This document shows, in pieces, positions 21,635 to 31,878 of a stretch of DNA of 64,000 nt. The notes under the pieces were generated by a model, which saw only the letters and a program-made list of their open reading frames with translations, searched no databases and had not been told where the DNA came from. Each line of letters begins with the position of its first letter. Within the stretch, counting starts at the first letter, position 1. The DNA lies in contig NZ_CP079863.1 of NCBI RefSeq assembly GCF_025263485.1, forward strand, positions 496,001 to 560,000, read 5' to 3'. This DNA comes from Mycobacterium sp. SMC-2. Its GTDB lineage: Bacteria; Actinomycetota; Actinomycetes; Mycobacteriales; Mycobacteriaceae. Position numbers and translations under genes: made by a program.

Positions 21635-22141
21635 ATGTACACGCTGACACGCTTACGGACCTATGCGGCGGTGATCACGTTGTTGATCACCTCGGCATTG
21701 ACATTCGGGGCCACCAAGGCCGGCGCCGAAGGCGGCACCACGGTCGTCCTGGATAACTATTTGCGGCGCTGCGATTTCAGCCGCGTGGGCGTCGCTCCCA
21801 AGGTGCCGAGCCCGATGCTCGGCACCGGTTCGGCCGTGATCCGTACCACCGGGTCAAGGGCGATCGCCGAAGTGCATCTGTACGACGAGCCGGAGCCGGG
21901 CACCCACTTCGACGTCGGGCTCATAGAGATGCCCCGGCCGGCGTCGAGCGGTTGCGGACCGGGTGATCCCGGCACCGCTTTCATCGGCATGGACATCGAC
22001 GCGGCGGGCAACGGAACGGCGACCGTCCAGGCCCCCATCCGGCCCGGCACGACGGGCGTCTGGGTGATTATCGAGCGGGCCAATGCAAACTCGCAGAATC
22101 CGGCGGAGTTTTACACCTCCGAGTTCGTGGCGCCGGTATAA
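21635..22141 (+). CDS. Secreted protein of unknown function
   Basis: A 168-residue protein with a signal peptide (AAVITLLITSALTFGATKAGAEGG, cleavage expected near residue 33). The mature domain of about 135 residues looks mostly beta-stranded and has two Cys residues (RRCDF and SSGCGPG). I do not recognise the family; related small exported proteins are common in mycobacteria. It begins the accessory island between embB and fadE35 that replaces Rv3796. GGGTGG just upstream of the ATG may serve as ribosome-binding site, and the CRP-type box at 21600-21615 suggests cAMP-linked control. Confidence 0.75.
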   Translation: MYTLTRLRTYAAVITLLITSALTFGATKAGAEGGTTVVLDNYLRRCDFSRVGVAPKVPSPMLGTGSAVIRTTGSRAIAEVHLYDEPEPGTHFDVGLIEMPRPASSGCGPGDPGTAFIGMDIDAAGNGTATVQAPIRPGTTGVWVIIERANANSQNPAEFYTSEFVAPV

Positions 22142-22245
22142 CCTCCTCCCGCGGGCAGTGCCATAAGTCCCTATCCCGGCGCCACGGTCCGGTGCTCCGA
22201 TTAGAGGGGTCGCCGTGTGATCGGCGCCGGATGAAAGGTACGACC

Positions 22246-22713
22246 ATGAACGCTTTACAACAGCCGCAGGCCAGGACACGCTTTTTCTGCCGCCTGCTCG
22301 GCCCCTTCCTCGTCGTCCTCGATGTGACGGCGGTAGCGCGCGCCTCCGACATGCAATCGCTGCTGTCCCAGTTCGAGGCCAATTCGATGTGGACCTTCGT
22401 CACCGGCGCCTTCATCTTGCTGTTCGGCCTGACGATCGTTGCCGCTCACCAATATTGGCACGGCGCCGCGGCCGTCATCGTTTCCCTGCTCGGCTGGCTG
22501 ATCGTGCTGCGCGGTGTGCTGCTGGTGGCCTTTCCCAAGTTCTTCATCTCGCTGGCCAACGACATGATCGGCGCGCAGGGCTGGTGGATCACGGCGTGCG
22601 TCGTCTTCGCCCTGGTCGGTCTGTACCTGACCTACGTCGGTTGGGTTTCGGCACCGGAGCCTCCGGCATCGCACGCGGCAGCTGCCAAGCCAGATCTGCC
22701 GCGAGCCGCATGA
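22246..22713 (+). CDS. Small four-helix membrane protein, unknown function
   Basis: A 155-residue protein with four hydrophobic segments (about residues 15-30, 45-65, 75-95 and 110-130) and a short Ala/Pro-rich tail. I chose the ATG at 22246 because AAAGG at 22234-22238 is well placed; an earlier ATG at 22231 overlaps that site. The TGA overlaps the ATG of the FHA gene, so the two products are probably made together and may interact. No catalytic motif is visible. Confidence 0.7.
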   Translation: MNALQQPQARTRFFCRLLGPFLVVLDVTAVARASDMQSLLSQFEANSMWTFVTGAFILLFGLTIVAAHQYWHGAAAVIVSLLGWLIVLRGVLLVAFPKFFISLANDMIGAQGWWITACVVFALVGLYLTYVGWVSAPEPPASHAAAAKPDLPRAA

Positions 22714-23144
22714 GCAGCACGGAGTTGACGTCACACCGGCCGCGCGAAGGCTCGGAGGAACGCACCGGCGCCATTGGCAGCGCCACGCCCGCCGAGTTCG
22801 ACGCGGCCGCCGCGGACGTCGGGGTCGAGGAGACACTGGCGTTGGGTCCGGGTGCGGGCATGCTCGTCGTCAAGCGCGGATCCAACGCCGGCTCACGGTT
22901 TGCCTTGACCCAACCCGTCACGTCCGCGGGCCGGCATCCCGAGAGCGACATCTACCTCGACGACATCACCGTCAGCCGCCGGCATGCCGAATTCCGAAGC
23001 GAGGGTGGGCAATTCCGCGTCGTCGACGTGGGCAGCATGAACCAGACGTATCTCAACCGCGAGCCCGTCGACTCCGCGGTGCTGGCCAACGGGGACGAAA
23101 TCCAGATCGGCAGGGTCTGTCTGATTTTCCTCACGGGCGCGTAG
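22710..23144 (+). CDS. FHA-domain protein closely resembling GarA (a second copy type)
   Basis: A 144-residue protein: a disordered N-terminus of about 45 residues, then one FHA domain (about 50-142). The phosphothreonine pocket residues are visible in SAGRHPESDIYLDD and VSRRHAEF. The stretches LVVKRGSNAGSRF and NREPVDSAVLANGDEIQIG are nearly those of GarA, the regulator of 2-oxoglutarate metabolism. In the binding loop GarA-like LNGT is MNQT here. The N-terminal VEETLAL (Thr42) may be the counterpart of the kinase-phosphorylated ETT motif of GarA, but sits much closer to the domain. It is coupled to the upstream membrane protein. Confidence 0.88.
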   Translation: MSSTELTSHRPREGSEERTGAIGSATPAEFDAAAADVGVEETLALGPGAGMLVVKRGSNAGSRFALTQPVTSAGRHPESDIYLDDITVSRRHAEFRSEGGQFRVVDVGSMNQTYLNREPVDSAVLANGDEIQIGRVCLIFLTGA

Positions 23145-23154
23145 CGTCTGTCCC

Positions 23155-24927
23155 ATGAGCGACTACGCCGCAGAGGCGGTGGACAGGCTGCCCTTTTCCA
23201 CCGAGGAGAAGGCGCAGCGCTACCAGACCGAGAACTACCCAGGGGCCGTGGGTCTCAACTGGTACCTCACCGACCCCACCCTGCAATTCACCATGGCCTA
23301 CTACCTGCAGCCCGACGAATTGGCGGTCGTGGAGCCGCATCTGGCGCGCATGGGCGAGCTGATGGGCGGCCCGGTCGCGAGGTGGGCGGAGGAGACCGAC
23401 CACAACCCGCCCCGGCTGGAGCGGTACGACCGCTGGGGACACGACATCAGCCGGGTCGTCATGCCGGCTTCCTTCACGCAATCCAAGCGCGCGGTCCTGG
23501 ACGCGCAGCAGGCCCTGCGCAACGACGCGCGCGCCGCCGAGGTGAGCTCGGGCCTGGGCATGTTCGCGTCGAACTATCTGCTCAACCAGGCCGACATCGG
23601 GCTGGCGTGCGCGCTGGGCACCGGCGGCAGCATGGTCTCGTCACTGGTGGCCGCCTACGCGCCGGCCGACGTGCGAGAGCACGTGCTGGCGAAGTTCGCC
23701 TCCGGCGAGTGGGCGGGCGAGACGGCGCAGCTGCTGACCGAACGGACCGGCGGCTCGGACCTGGGTGCGCTGGAGACGACCGCGACGCGCGCCGGTGACG
23801 CGTGGATTCTCAACGGCTTCAAGTGGTTTGCGTCTAACTGCGCCGGCGAGGCGTTCGTCGTACTGGCCAAGCCGGAGGGCGCGCCCGACTCGACGCGGGG
23901 CGTCGCCAACTTCCTGGTGCTGCGCACCCGACGCGACGGGTCGCGCAACGGCGTGCGCGTGCGTCGCCTCAAGGACAAGCTCGGCACCCGCTCGGTGGCC
24001 TCCGGCGAGGTGGAATTCGTTGACGCCGAGGCGTTTCTGCTGTCCGGCGAGCCGACCGGCGAGGCGGGCCCGTCCGACGGCAAGGGGCTGGGCCGCATGA
24101 TGGAGCTGACCAACGCCGCGCGGCTCGGCATCGCCCTGTTCGGGCTCGGCAACGCGCGCCGCGCCCTGGTCGAGTCGCTGTGTTACGCCCGGCGGCGGCA
24201 CGCGTTCGGCGGCGCGCTCATCGACAAGCCGCTGATGCGGCGCAAGCTCGCCGAGATGATCGTCGACGTCGAAGCCGCGCAGGCAATGGTTTTCGACGGC
24301 ACGGGCGCCACCAACCACCGCCAGCCCCGCGGCATGCGGCAGCGCATCGCGGTGCCGGTCACCAAGCTCAAGGCGTGCCGGCTCGGGATCACCGCGGCGT
24401 CCGACGCGATCGAAATCCACGGCGGCAACGGCTATATCGAGACCTGGCCGGTCGCCCGGCTGCTGCGCGACGCGCAGGTCAATACCATCTGGGAGGGTCC
24501 CGACAACATCCTCTGCCTGGATGTGCGGCGCGGCATCGAGCAGAGCCGCGCGCACGAGGCGTTGCTGGCGCGACTGCGCGACGCGGTGTCGGTGTCCGAT
24601 GACGAAGACACCACGCGGCTGGTCGCCGGGCGCATCGAGGATCTGGACGCGGCGATCACGGCTTGGTCCAAGCTGGACCGCGACATGGCCGAGGCGCGGC
24701 TGTTCCCGCTGGCCCAGTTCATGGGCGACGTGTACGCCGGGGCGTTGCTCACCGAGCAGGCCGCCTGGGAGCGCGCCGCCCGCGGGGGTGAGCGCAAGGC
24801 ACTGGTCGCCCGGCTCTATGCGCAGCGGTATCTGGCGGACCACGGCGCGCTGCGCGGCATCGACGCCGACAACGACGAGGCGCTGGAGCGGTTCGACGAA
24901 TTGGCGGACGGCGCGTTGCGCTTGTAG
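23155..24927 (+). CDS. fadE35: Acyl-CoA dehydrogenase FadE35 (Rv3797 orthologue)
   Basis: A 590-residue FAD-dependent acyl-CoA dehydrogenase of the longer, AidB-like type. The N-terminal extension of about 150 residues precedes the FAD and substrate domain: TERTGGSDLGAL, then NGFKWFASNC around residue 222, the EIHGGNGYIETWPVARLLRDAQ helix and the WEGPDNI segment. The substrate is unknown. It is convergent with accD4, nine bases apart, as in M. tuberculosis, suggesting a long-standing link to long-chain acyl-CoA metabolism. It follows the FHA gene by 10 bases. Confidence 0.9.
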   Translation: MSDYAAEAVDRLPFSTEEKAQRYQTENYPGAVGLNWYLTDPTLQFTMAYYLQPDELAVVEPHLARMGELMGGPVARWAEETDHNPPRLERYDRWGHDISRVVMPASFTQSKRAVLDAQQALRNDARAAEVSSGLGMFASNYLLNQADIGLACALGTGGSMVSSLVAAYAPADVREHVLAKFASGEWAGETAQLLTERTGGSDLGALETTATRAGDAWILNGFKWFASNCAGEAFVVLAKPEGAPDSTRGVANFLVLRTRRDGSRNGVRVRRLKDKLGTRSVASGEVEFVDAEAFLLSGEPTGEAGPSDGKGLGRMMELTNAARLGIALFGLGNARRALVESLCYARRRHAFGGALIDKPLMRRKLAEMIVDVEAAQAMVFDGTGATNHRQPRGMRQRIAVPVTKLKACRLGITAASDAIEIHGGNGYIETWPVARLLRDAQVNTIWEGPDNILCLDVRRGIEQSRAHEALLARLRDAVSVSDDEDTTRLVAGRIEDLDAAITAWSKLDRDMAEARLFPLAQFMGDVYAGALLTEQAAWERAARGGERKALVARLYAQRYLADHGALRGIDADNDEALERFDELADGALRL

Positions 24928-24936
24928 CGCGAGCAA

Positions 24937-26511
24937 CTAGACCGGGATGAGCCCGTGCTTGCGGGCGACGCGGAACCACAGTTGCTTGTCGCGCAGCAGG
25001 CGCATCGACTTGCGGATCAACAGCCGGGTGTCGTGCGGGTCGATGACCGCGTCGATGAAGCCGCGCTCGGCCGCGGTCCACGGGATCGCCATGTTGAGGT
25101 TGTAGCCCTCGATGAAGTCCTTCTTGATCTGCTGCGCCTCGGGCGTGGTCGGGTCGGGGAACCGCTTCATCAGCAGCTGCGCGGCCCCCTCCGCCCCGAT
25201 CACGGCGATGCGCGCGGTGGGCCAGGCGAAGTTGAAGTCGGCGGTCAGCTGGCGGGATCCCATCACGGCGTAGGCGCCCCCATAGGACTTGCGGACGGTG
25301 ATCGTCACCTTCGGCACGTCGGCTTCGACCACCGAGTACAGGAACCGGCCGCCGCGCTTGATGATGCCGTTCTTCTCCTGCTCGGCGCCCGGCAGGAAGC
25401 CCGGGGTGTCCACCACGAAGACCAGGGGGATGTTGAACGCGTCGCAGAACCGGATGAACCGTGCCGCCTTGTCGGAGGCCTCGTTGTCGATGGACCCGGC
25501 CAGGTACATGGGCTGGTTGGCGATCACTCCGACCGGGTGCCCGTCGACGCGGGCGTAGCCGGTGATGATCGCCGGCCCGTGCTGCGCGGCGACCTCGAGG
25601 AAGTCGCCGTCGTCGAAGATGCGCAGCAGGATCTCGTGCATGTCGTAGGCCGCGTTGTCGGAGTCCGGGACGATCGAGTCGAGCTCCAGATCGGTCGGCG
25701 TGATCTCCGGCTCGAGCCCGGGGTTGACGATCGGCGGCTTGTCGAAGCAGTTGGACGGCAGGAACGACAGGAAGTCGCGCACGTACTGGAACGCCTCGGC
25801 CTCGGAGTCCACCACCTGGTGGATGTTGCCGTAGCGGGCCTGCGCGTCGGAGCCGCCCAGCTCGTCGAGCGTGACGTCCTCGCCGGTCACCTCCCGGATC
25901 ACGTCCGGACCGGTGACGAAGAAGTAGCCCTGGTCACGCACCGAAACCAGCAGGTCGTCCTGGATCGGCGAATACACCGCTCCCCCAGCGCATTTGCCGA
26001 AGATCAGGGAGATCTGCGGCACCAGCCCGGACAGCGCTTCGTGGCGGCGGCCCAGCTCGGCGTACCACGCCAGCGACGTGACCGCGTCCTGGATGCGGGC
26101 TCCGCCGGAGTCCTGGATACCGATGATCGGGCAGCCGACCATCGCGCACCACTCCATCAGCCGCGCGACCTTGCGGCCGAACATCTCGCCGACGGTGCCT
26201 TGGAACACCGTCTGGTCGTGGGAGAACACCCCGACCGGCCGGCCGTCGATCATGGCGTGCCCGGTGACGCACCCGTCGCCGTAGAGCGCGTTCGGGTCGT
26301 TCGGCGTCTTGGCCAGCGCCCCGACCTCCAGAAAGGTGCCGGGGTCGACCAGCGCGTGGATGCGGGCGCGGGCACTGGGGATGCCCCTCTTGTCGCGCTT
26401 GGCGACGGCCTTCTCGCCGCCGGGCTCCTTGGCCAGCTCGAGACGGGCGTATAGCTCGGCCAGCTTCTCGGCTGTGCTGTGCTGGATGGGAGCCGGCGCC
26501 ATCTCCGTCAC
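24937..26511 (-). CDS. accD4: Acyl-CoA carboxylase carboxyltransferase AccD4 (Rv3799c)
   Basis: A 524-residue carboxyltransferase beta subunit with N and C crotonase-like halves. Acyl-CoA and carboxybiotin contacts are visible in [11 protein letters not shown] and later in [13 protein letters not shown]. With AccA3 and AccD5 it carboxylates the long C24-C26 acyl-CoA that becomes the alpha branch of mycolic acids and feeds Pks13. The GTG at 26511 overlaps the TAG of pks13 by one base, so it is the last gene of the fadD32-pks13-accD4 operon. Confidence 0.96.
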   Translation of the reverse strand: MTEMAPAPIQHSTAEKLAELYARLELAKEPGGEKAVAKRDKRGIPSARARIHALVDPGTFLEVGALAKTPNDPNALYGDGCVTGHAMIDGRPVGVFSHDQTVFQGTVGEMFGRKVARLMEWCAMVGCPIIGIQDSGGARIQDAVTSLAWYAELGRRHEALSGLVPQISLIFGKCAGGAVYSPIQDDLLVSVRDQGYFFVTGPDVIREVTGEDVTLDELGGSDAQARYGNIHQVVDSEAEAFQYVRDFLSFLPSNCFDKPPIVNPGLEPEITPTDLELDSIVPDSDNAAYDMHEILLRIFDDGDFLEVAAQHGPAIITGYARVDGHPVGVIANQPMYLAGSIDNEASDKAARFIRFCDAFNIPLVFVVDTPGFLPGAEQEKNGIIKRGGRFLYSVVEADVPKVTITVRKSYGGAYAVMGSRQLTADFNFAWPTARIAVIGAEGAAQLLMKRFPDPTTPEAQQIKKDFIEGYNLNMAIPWTAAERGFIDAVIDPHDTRLLIRKSMRLLRDKQLWFRVARKHGLIPV

Positions 26512-29500
26512 TACTTGCCTACCTCACTCGCCTGGCTGGTGTCGGCCTCGATCTTGCTGAGCGCCTCGGTCATGTGTGCGCCGACCTTGGCGATGATCGG
26601 CTCGTCGATGGCCTGGATGTGCTCGCCACCGATCGGCACCACCTCGAGGTCGGAGACGTACTCGCCCCACCCGCCGTCCGGCTGACGAACCGCATACCGC
26701 GGCTCGAACATGATCGCGTCGTCATGGTAGCGATCGGCCATGTAGAGGGTGACATGCCCGTCGTAGGGCTGGATCTCGGCGGTGTCGATGGCCCGGTTAT
26801 CCAGGTACGACGTGCGCTGGTGCTCGATGATCCCGGCCGGGATCTGCACACCGCTCTGGCTGACCGCCTCGAGCACGAACCGGATCTGGCCCTCGTCGTC
26901 GAGCTCCTCGAGCTGCTCGTAGGGGATCTCCGGGATGGTGACGTTGAACGTCTTCTCGGCGAACCTTGCGTAGCGGTCCCAGCGCTTGCGGATCTCCTCC
27001 TTGGTCTGCGGGACCTCCTCGCCCGCGCGGACCGCGTCGATGAGACCCACCCAGGCGACGTCCTTACCCAGCCGCTTGAGCCCGATCGCGCAGGCGTAGG
27101 CGAGCACACCACCCAGCGACCAACCAGCCAGGATGTAGGGCCCGTCGCCCTGCATCTCGATCAGCTTCGGAATGTATTGCGCTGCGCGCTCTTCGATCGA
27201 GCCCTCGACCCGTTCGAAGCCGTACATCGGCGTGTCCGGCGGCAGCCGGTTGAGCAGCGGCTCGTACACGACGGTCGACCCGCCGGCCGGGTGGAACACG
27301 AACACCGGCACCTTCGAGCTGCCTTCGGGTCGCGCCCGCAGGGTGCGGACGAACCCGTCGATCACGCCGGCCTCCAGGTACTCCCGCACCTTCTCGGCCA
27401 GCGCCTCGATGTTCTCCGACGCCAGCACGTCCTCGACGGTGATCGTGCCCTCGGCGCGCTCGGACAGTCGCTGGGCCATCTTGGCGGCATGCTGGTCGCC
27501 CAGCTTGGGCAGCGGGTTGAAGATGCCGCCCGGGGACTTGCCGGTGACGATCGCCCACGTCGCGAACGTCACCCGCTCGGCGGCGTCGCGCGGGGGCACA
27601 TCGGAGTTGAGCGCCTTGGCGACCGCCTCCTGGTTGAGCGCTTCGGCCGCGCCGGCCAGGTTGGGCTTGGAGCCGTTACTGGCGGGCCCCGACGGGTCCG
27701 TGGGCGGCGGCGGGATGGGAACGTCCGAGGCCGGCGGCGGCGGCCCCTGCTGCGTCTCCGGCTCCGCCTGCGGATCGGGCGCCGGCGCCGCCACCGTGGC
27801 GGGTGAGGCGCCGCTCATCATCTCGGCCTGCATCCGCGCGATTTCCTCGGCCGACTGCGTCTTCTGGTACTCGTGCAGCTGCTCGACCTCGTCGCGGTGC
27901 TCGACCGCGTATTCGATCAGCTTCTCCACGTTGTAGAGGTTGGCGTCGCGCACCGCGGCCAACTGGATCGGTGGCAGGTCGAAGTCGTATTCGACGCGGT
28001 TCTTGATCCGCACCGCCATCAGCGAGTCCAGGCCCAGCTCGATCAGCGGGACCTCCCACGGCAGGTCCTCGGGTTCGTAACCCATGGCCGCGCCGACGAT
28101 CAGGCCCAGGCGCTCGGCGATGGTCTCGCCCGAGTCCGGCGACCACTTGCCCATGCTGGCCGAGAAGTACCGGTTGGTCAGGCTGTCCGTCAGGGTCTCG
28201 GCTTCCGGCTCTTCGGCGGGCTCCTCCGCAGCGGCCACCGATCCGTTGGACGCAGCCGTGACCGCCGCGCCCGCGCCGACGGCGGCCGGCAGGGCAACGG
28301 CCCCGCCCCCGCCCCGGGTCACCAGTGCGTCGTAGACCAGCGTGAAGGACTCGTCGATGCGGGCGTGCACCTGCACCGAGGCGCCGCCGGGGTGCCGGGT
28401 GAGCGTCGTCACCAGCCGGGCGCCGTCGCCGGGCACCGCGCGCTGCTCGGCCGCCGCCAGCTGGGCGTCCGGAAGGACCTGGGCCGCAGCGGCTTTCACC
28501 AACGCCGGCAGGTCCGTCAGGCCGCGGGGGTTGTACTCCCAGACGTGGCGGCCGTCCGGCAGCGCGACGTGGTTACCGGGCATGAGCACCGAGCTGCTGC
28601 CGTGCGCGAAGTGCACGTCCAGCCAGTGCTCCTTGCGCTTGAACCGGGTCGGCGGGATGTTCGCGTAATCCTGGGGTCCAGCGGCGCGGGTGAACAGCGT
28701 CCAGATGTTCAGGTCGTGGCCGTACACGTAGAGCTGCGCCATGGTCGAGATCATCGACTCGACCTCGTCCTGCTTGCGGGCCAGCGTCGGGATCAGCTGC
28801 GCGTCGTGCAGCCCGGCCGCGGCCGTGGTCAGGCCCACCTGCATCAGCGCCACCGGGTTGGGCGCCAGCTCGAGGAAGGTGCTGTGGCCGCTGTCGACGG
28901 CGTTGCGGACGCCGTGGGTGAAGTAGACGGAATGCCGCAGGCCCTTCTTCCAGTAGTCCACGTCGTGGATCGGCTCGCCGCCGGGCTTGATGTAGCTGCC
29001 CTCGTGCACCGTCGAGTAGATCCCGACCGTCGGGCTCATCGGCTTGATGCCCTGCAGTTCGGCGGCGAGCTCACCGAGCAGCGGGTCCATCTGCTGGGTG
29101 TGGCTGGCGCCCTTGGTCTGGAACTTACGGGCGAACTTGCCTTCAGATTCCGCCCGGGCGATGATCGCGTCCACCTGCTCGGGCGGGCCGCCGATGACGG
29201 TCTGGGTGGGCGCGGCGTAGACGCACACCTCGAGATCCGGGAAGTCGGAGAACACCGTCTTGATCTCGTCGGCGGAGTACTCCACCAGGGCCATCAGCCG
29301 GATGTACTCGCCGAACAGCATCGCCTCGCCCTCGCCCATCAGGTGCGAGCGGGAGCAGATCGTGCGGGTGGCGTCGCGCAGCGACAGCCCGCCGGCGAAG
29401 TAGGCCGAGGCGGCCTCGCCCAGCGACTGGCCGACCACCGCGGCGGGCTTGGCGCCGTGATGCTTGAGCAGCTCGCCCAGCGCGATCTGGATCGCGAAGA

Positions 29501-31865
29501 TGGTGACCTGGGTGGTTTCGATGCCGTAGTCCTGCGAGTCGTCGAGGATCAGCTCGAGCACCGAGTAGCCCAGCTCGTCCTGGATCAGCGCGTCGACCTT
29601 CTCGATCCACTCGGCGAAGACCTCGTTGCGCAGGTACAGGCTTTTGCCCATCTTGCGGTGCTGCGCGCCGAACCCGGCCAGCACCCACACCGGGCCGTTG
29701 GTCACCGGCCCGTCGGCGCTGAACACGTTCGGCCGCTGCTTGCCCTCGGCGACCGCGCGCAGGCCCTTGATGGCCTCCTCGTGGTCGTGGGCCAGCACCA
29801 CCGCGCGCGAGCGGCCGTGGTTGCGCCGCGACAGCGCCCGCCCGATCGATTCCAGCGACGACGCCTGGCCCTCGGGGCTTTCCATCCAGTCCGCCAGCTC
29901 GGCGGCCGCGGCCTTCTTGCGCGAGGTCAAGAACGCCGACACGGCGAGCGGGATCAGGGGCGTGGTCGGCTCCGCGGCCTCCTGCGCCGCCAGCTCTTCC
30001 AGCGCGATCTCCTTGAGCCGCAACGCCTCGTCGGTGACGCCCGGCAGTTCGTACTCTTCCTCCTGGGGCGCCTCGGCGTCCGGGATGATGTTGCCGAAGT
30101 CGTCGAACCGCAGCGCGTGGCTTTCCATCGTGGGGGCCTCAGCCGTTTCCGAGGCCGCTTCGGCGGCGGCCTGCGGCTCGGGTTCCGCCTCGGGCTCACG
30201 CTCGATGACGTCGCGTGGCAACACTTCTCGCACCACCAGGTGCGCGTTGGCCCCACCGAAGCCGAAGCTGGACACCCCGGCCAGCGCGTAGCCGCCGTAC
30301 CGCGGCCAGTCGGTGGGCTGGTCGATCACCTTCAGACGCATCGCGTCGAAGTCGATGTAGGGGCTGGGCCCGGCGAAGTTGATCGACGGCGGCAGCTTGT
30401 CGTGCTGCAGGGCCAGCACCACCTTGGCCATGCTGGCCGCCCCGGCCGCCGATTCCAGGTGGCCCACATTGGTTTTCACCGCGCCCAGCAGCGCCGGGCG
30501 GTCGGCGGGGCGGCCCCGGCCGACGACGCGGCCCAGCGCCTCCGCCTCGATCGGGTCGCCGAGGACGGTGCCGGTGCCGTGCGCCTCGATGTAGTCGACG
30601 GTGCGGGGGTCGATGCCGGCGTCCTTGTAGGCCCGGCGCAGCACGTCGGCCTGCGCGTCCTGGTTGGGCGCGATCAGGCCGTTGGACCGGCCGTCGTGGT
30701 TGACCGCGCTGCCCGCGATGACGGCGAGGATCTGGTCGCCGTCGCGGCGGGCGTCGTCGACCCGCTTGAGCACCAGCATGCCGCCGCCCTCGGAGCGGGT
30801 GTAGCCGTCGGCGTCCGAGGAGAACGACTTGATCCGGCCATCGGGCGACAGCACCTGGCCGATCTCGTCGAACCCGAGCGTCACCACCGGGGTGATCAGC
30901 GCGTTGACACCCCCGGCGACGGCCACGTCACACTCTCCGTTGCGCAGCGCCTGGACCGCCTGGTGGGTGGCCACCAGCGAGCTCGAGCAGGCGGTGTCGA
31001 CGGCGACCGAGGGGCCGCGGAAGTCGTAGAAGTAGGAGACCCGGTTGGCGATGATCGACGTCGCGGTGCCGGTGATCGCATACGGATGCGCCACGGTCGG
31101 GTCGGACACCGCCAAAAAGCTGTAGTCGTTGTTGGAGACGCCGACGTACACGCCGACGGACCCGCCGCGCAGGCTCGACGCCGGGATGCGGGCGTGCTCC
31201 AGCGCCTCCCAGGTCAGCTCCAGCGCCATCCGCTGCTGCGGGTCGATGTTGTCGGCTTCGGTCTTGGCCACCGCGAAGAACTCGGAGTCGAAGCCCTTGA
31301 TGTCCTTCAGGTATCCGCCGCGGGTGCGGGCCGTCGCCAACCGCTCGGCCAGCCGCGGCTCCTCGAGGAACTCCGACCAGCGGCCCTCGGGCAGGTCGGT
31401 GATGGCGTCGCGGCCCTCCATCAGCGCCTGCCAGGTTTCGTCCGGGCTGTTCATGTCGCCGGGCAAGCGGGTGGACAGGCCCACGATCGCGATGTCGACG
31501 CGCTCGGCCGGGCCGTTGCGCGTCCAGTCCGAAACGTCGTCCCCCGAGGTGTCGAGTTCCGGCTCGCCCTCGATGATCCGGGTGGCCAGCGATTCGATGG
31601 TCGGATGCTGGAAGGCCACCGCGACCGACAGGGTGACACCGGTCATGTCCTCGATGTCGGCGGCCATCGCCACGGCATCGCGCGACGACAAGCCGAGCTC
31701 CACCATCGGCACCGACTCGTCGATGTCGTCCGGTGACTTCCCGACGGCCCTGCCCACCCAGTTCCGCAGCCATTCGCGCAACTCGGGGACCGTCATGTCG
31801 GTCTTCTTCGCGGGGACGTCCCCGCCGGGGTTCTCAGGGTTCTCGGAATGCTCAGTCTCAGCCAT
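26511..31865 (-). CDS. pks13: Mycolic acid condensing polyketide synthase Pks13 (Rv3800c)
   Basis: A 1784-residue type I synthase with domains in the order ACP, KS, AT, ACP, TE. The first ACP Ser is Ser61 (ELGLSSRD); the KS Cys is in DTACSSS near residue 293; the AT Ser is in GQSLGEA near 810; the second ACP has GLDSLMA; the TE Ser is in GWSLGG. It condenses the meromycolyl chain from FadD32 with the carboxylated chain from AccD4 and transfers the product to trehalose. It is about 50 residues longer than the M. tuberculosis protein, mainly through a Pro/Ala-rich linker before the TE domain. The ATG at 31865 is 13 bases after fadD32. Confidence 0.97.
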   Translation of the reverse strand: MAETEHSENPENPGGDVPAKKTDMTVPELREWLRNWVGRAVGKSPDDIDESVPMVELGLSSRDAVAMAADIEDMTGVTLSVAVAFQHPTIESLATRIIEGEPELDTSGDDVSDWTRNGPAERVDIAIVGLSTRLPGDMNSPDETWQALMEGRDAITDLPEGRWSEFLEEPRLAERLATARTRGGYLKDIKGFDSEFFAVAKTEADNIDPQQRMALELTWEALEHARIPASSLRGGSVGVYVGVSNNDYSFLAVSDPTVAHPYAITGTATSIIANRVSYFYDFRGPSVAVDTACSSSLVATHQAVQALRNGECDVAVAGGVNALITPVVTLGFDEIGQVLSPDGRIKSFSSDADGYTRSEGGGMLVLKRVDDARRDGDQILAVIAGSAVNHDGRSNGLIAPNQDAQADVLRRAYKDAGIDPRTVDYIEAHGTGTVLGDPIEAEALGRVVGRGRPADRPALLGAVKTNVGHLESAAGAASMAKVVLALQHDKLPPSINFAGPSPYIDFDAMRLKVIDQPTDWPRYGGYALAGVSSFGFGGANAHLVVREVLPRDVIEREPEAEPEPQAAAEAASETAEAPTMESHALRFDDFGNIIPDAEAPQEEEYELPGVTDEALRLKEIALEELAAQEAAEPTTPLIPLAVSAFLTSRKKAAAAELADWMESPEGQASSLESIGRALSRRNHGRSRAVVLAHDHEEAIKGLRAVAEGKQRPNVFSADGPVTNGPVWVLAGFGAQHRKMGKSLYLRNEVFAEWIEKVDALIQDELGYSVLELILDDSQDYGIETTQVTIFAIQIALGELLKHHGAKPAAVVGQSLGEAASAYFAGGLSLRDATRTICSRSHLMGEGEAMLFGEYIRLMALVEYSADEIKTVFSDFPDLEVCVYAAPTQTVIGGPPEQVDAIIARAESEGKFARKFQTKGASHTQQMDPLLGELAAELQGIKPMSPTVGIYSTVHEGSYIKPGGEPIHDVDYWKKGLRHSVYFTHGVRNAVDSGHSTFLELAPNPVALMQVGLTTAAAGLHDAQLIPTLARKQDEVESMISTMAQLYVYGHDLNIWTLFTRAAGPQDYANIPPTRFKRKEHWLDVHFAHGSSSVLMPGNHVALPDGRHVWEYNPRGLTDLPALVKAAAAQVLPDAQLAAAEQRAVPGDGARLVTTLTRHPGGASVQVHARIDESFTLVYDALVTRGGGGAVALPAAVGAGAAVTAASNGSVAAAEEPAEEPEAETLTDSLTNRYFSASMGKWSPDSGETIAERLGLIVGAAMGYEPEDLPWEVPLIELGLDSLMAVRIKNRVEYDFDLPPIQLAAVRDANLYNVEKLIEYAVEHRDEVEQLHEYQKTQSAEEIARMQAEMMSGASPATVAAPAPDPQAEPETQQGPPPPASDVPIPPPPTDPSGPASNGSKPNLAGAAEALNQEAVAKALNSDVPPRDAAERVTFATWAIVTGKSPGGIFNPLPKLGDQHAAKMAQRLSERAEGTITVEDVLASENIEALAEKVREYLEAGVIDGFVRTLRARPEGSSKVPVFVFHPAGGSTVVYEPLLNRLPPDTPMYGFERVEGSIEERAAQYIPKLIEMQGDGPYILAGWSLGGVLAYACAIGLKRLGKDVAWVGLIDAVRAGEEVPQTKEEIRKRWDRYARFAEKTFNVTIPEIPYEQLEELDDEGQIRFVLEAVSQSGVQIPAGIIEHQRTSYLDNRAIDTAEIQPYDGHVTLYMADRYHDDAIMFEPRYAVRQPDGGWGEYVSDLEVVPIGGEHIQAIDEPIIAKVGAHMTEALSKIEADTSQASEVGK

Positions 31866-31878
31866 AGTTTTCGTGAAT

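Noticed and set aside
27873..31736. Long open frame antisense to pks13
   Set aside because: It is the opposite strand of clear KS, AT and ACP domains, and its composition (His, Gln, Val, Arg, Gly) is typical of a shadow frame.
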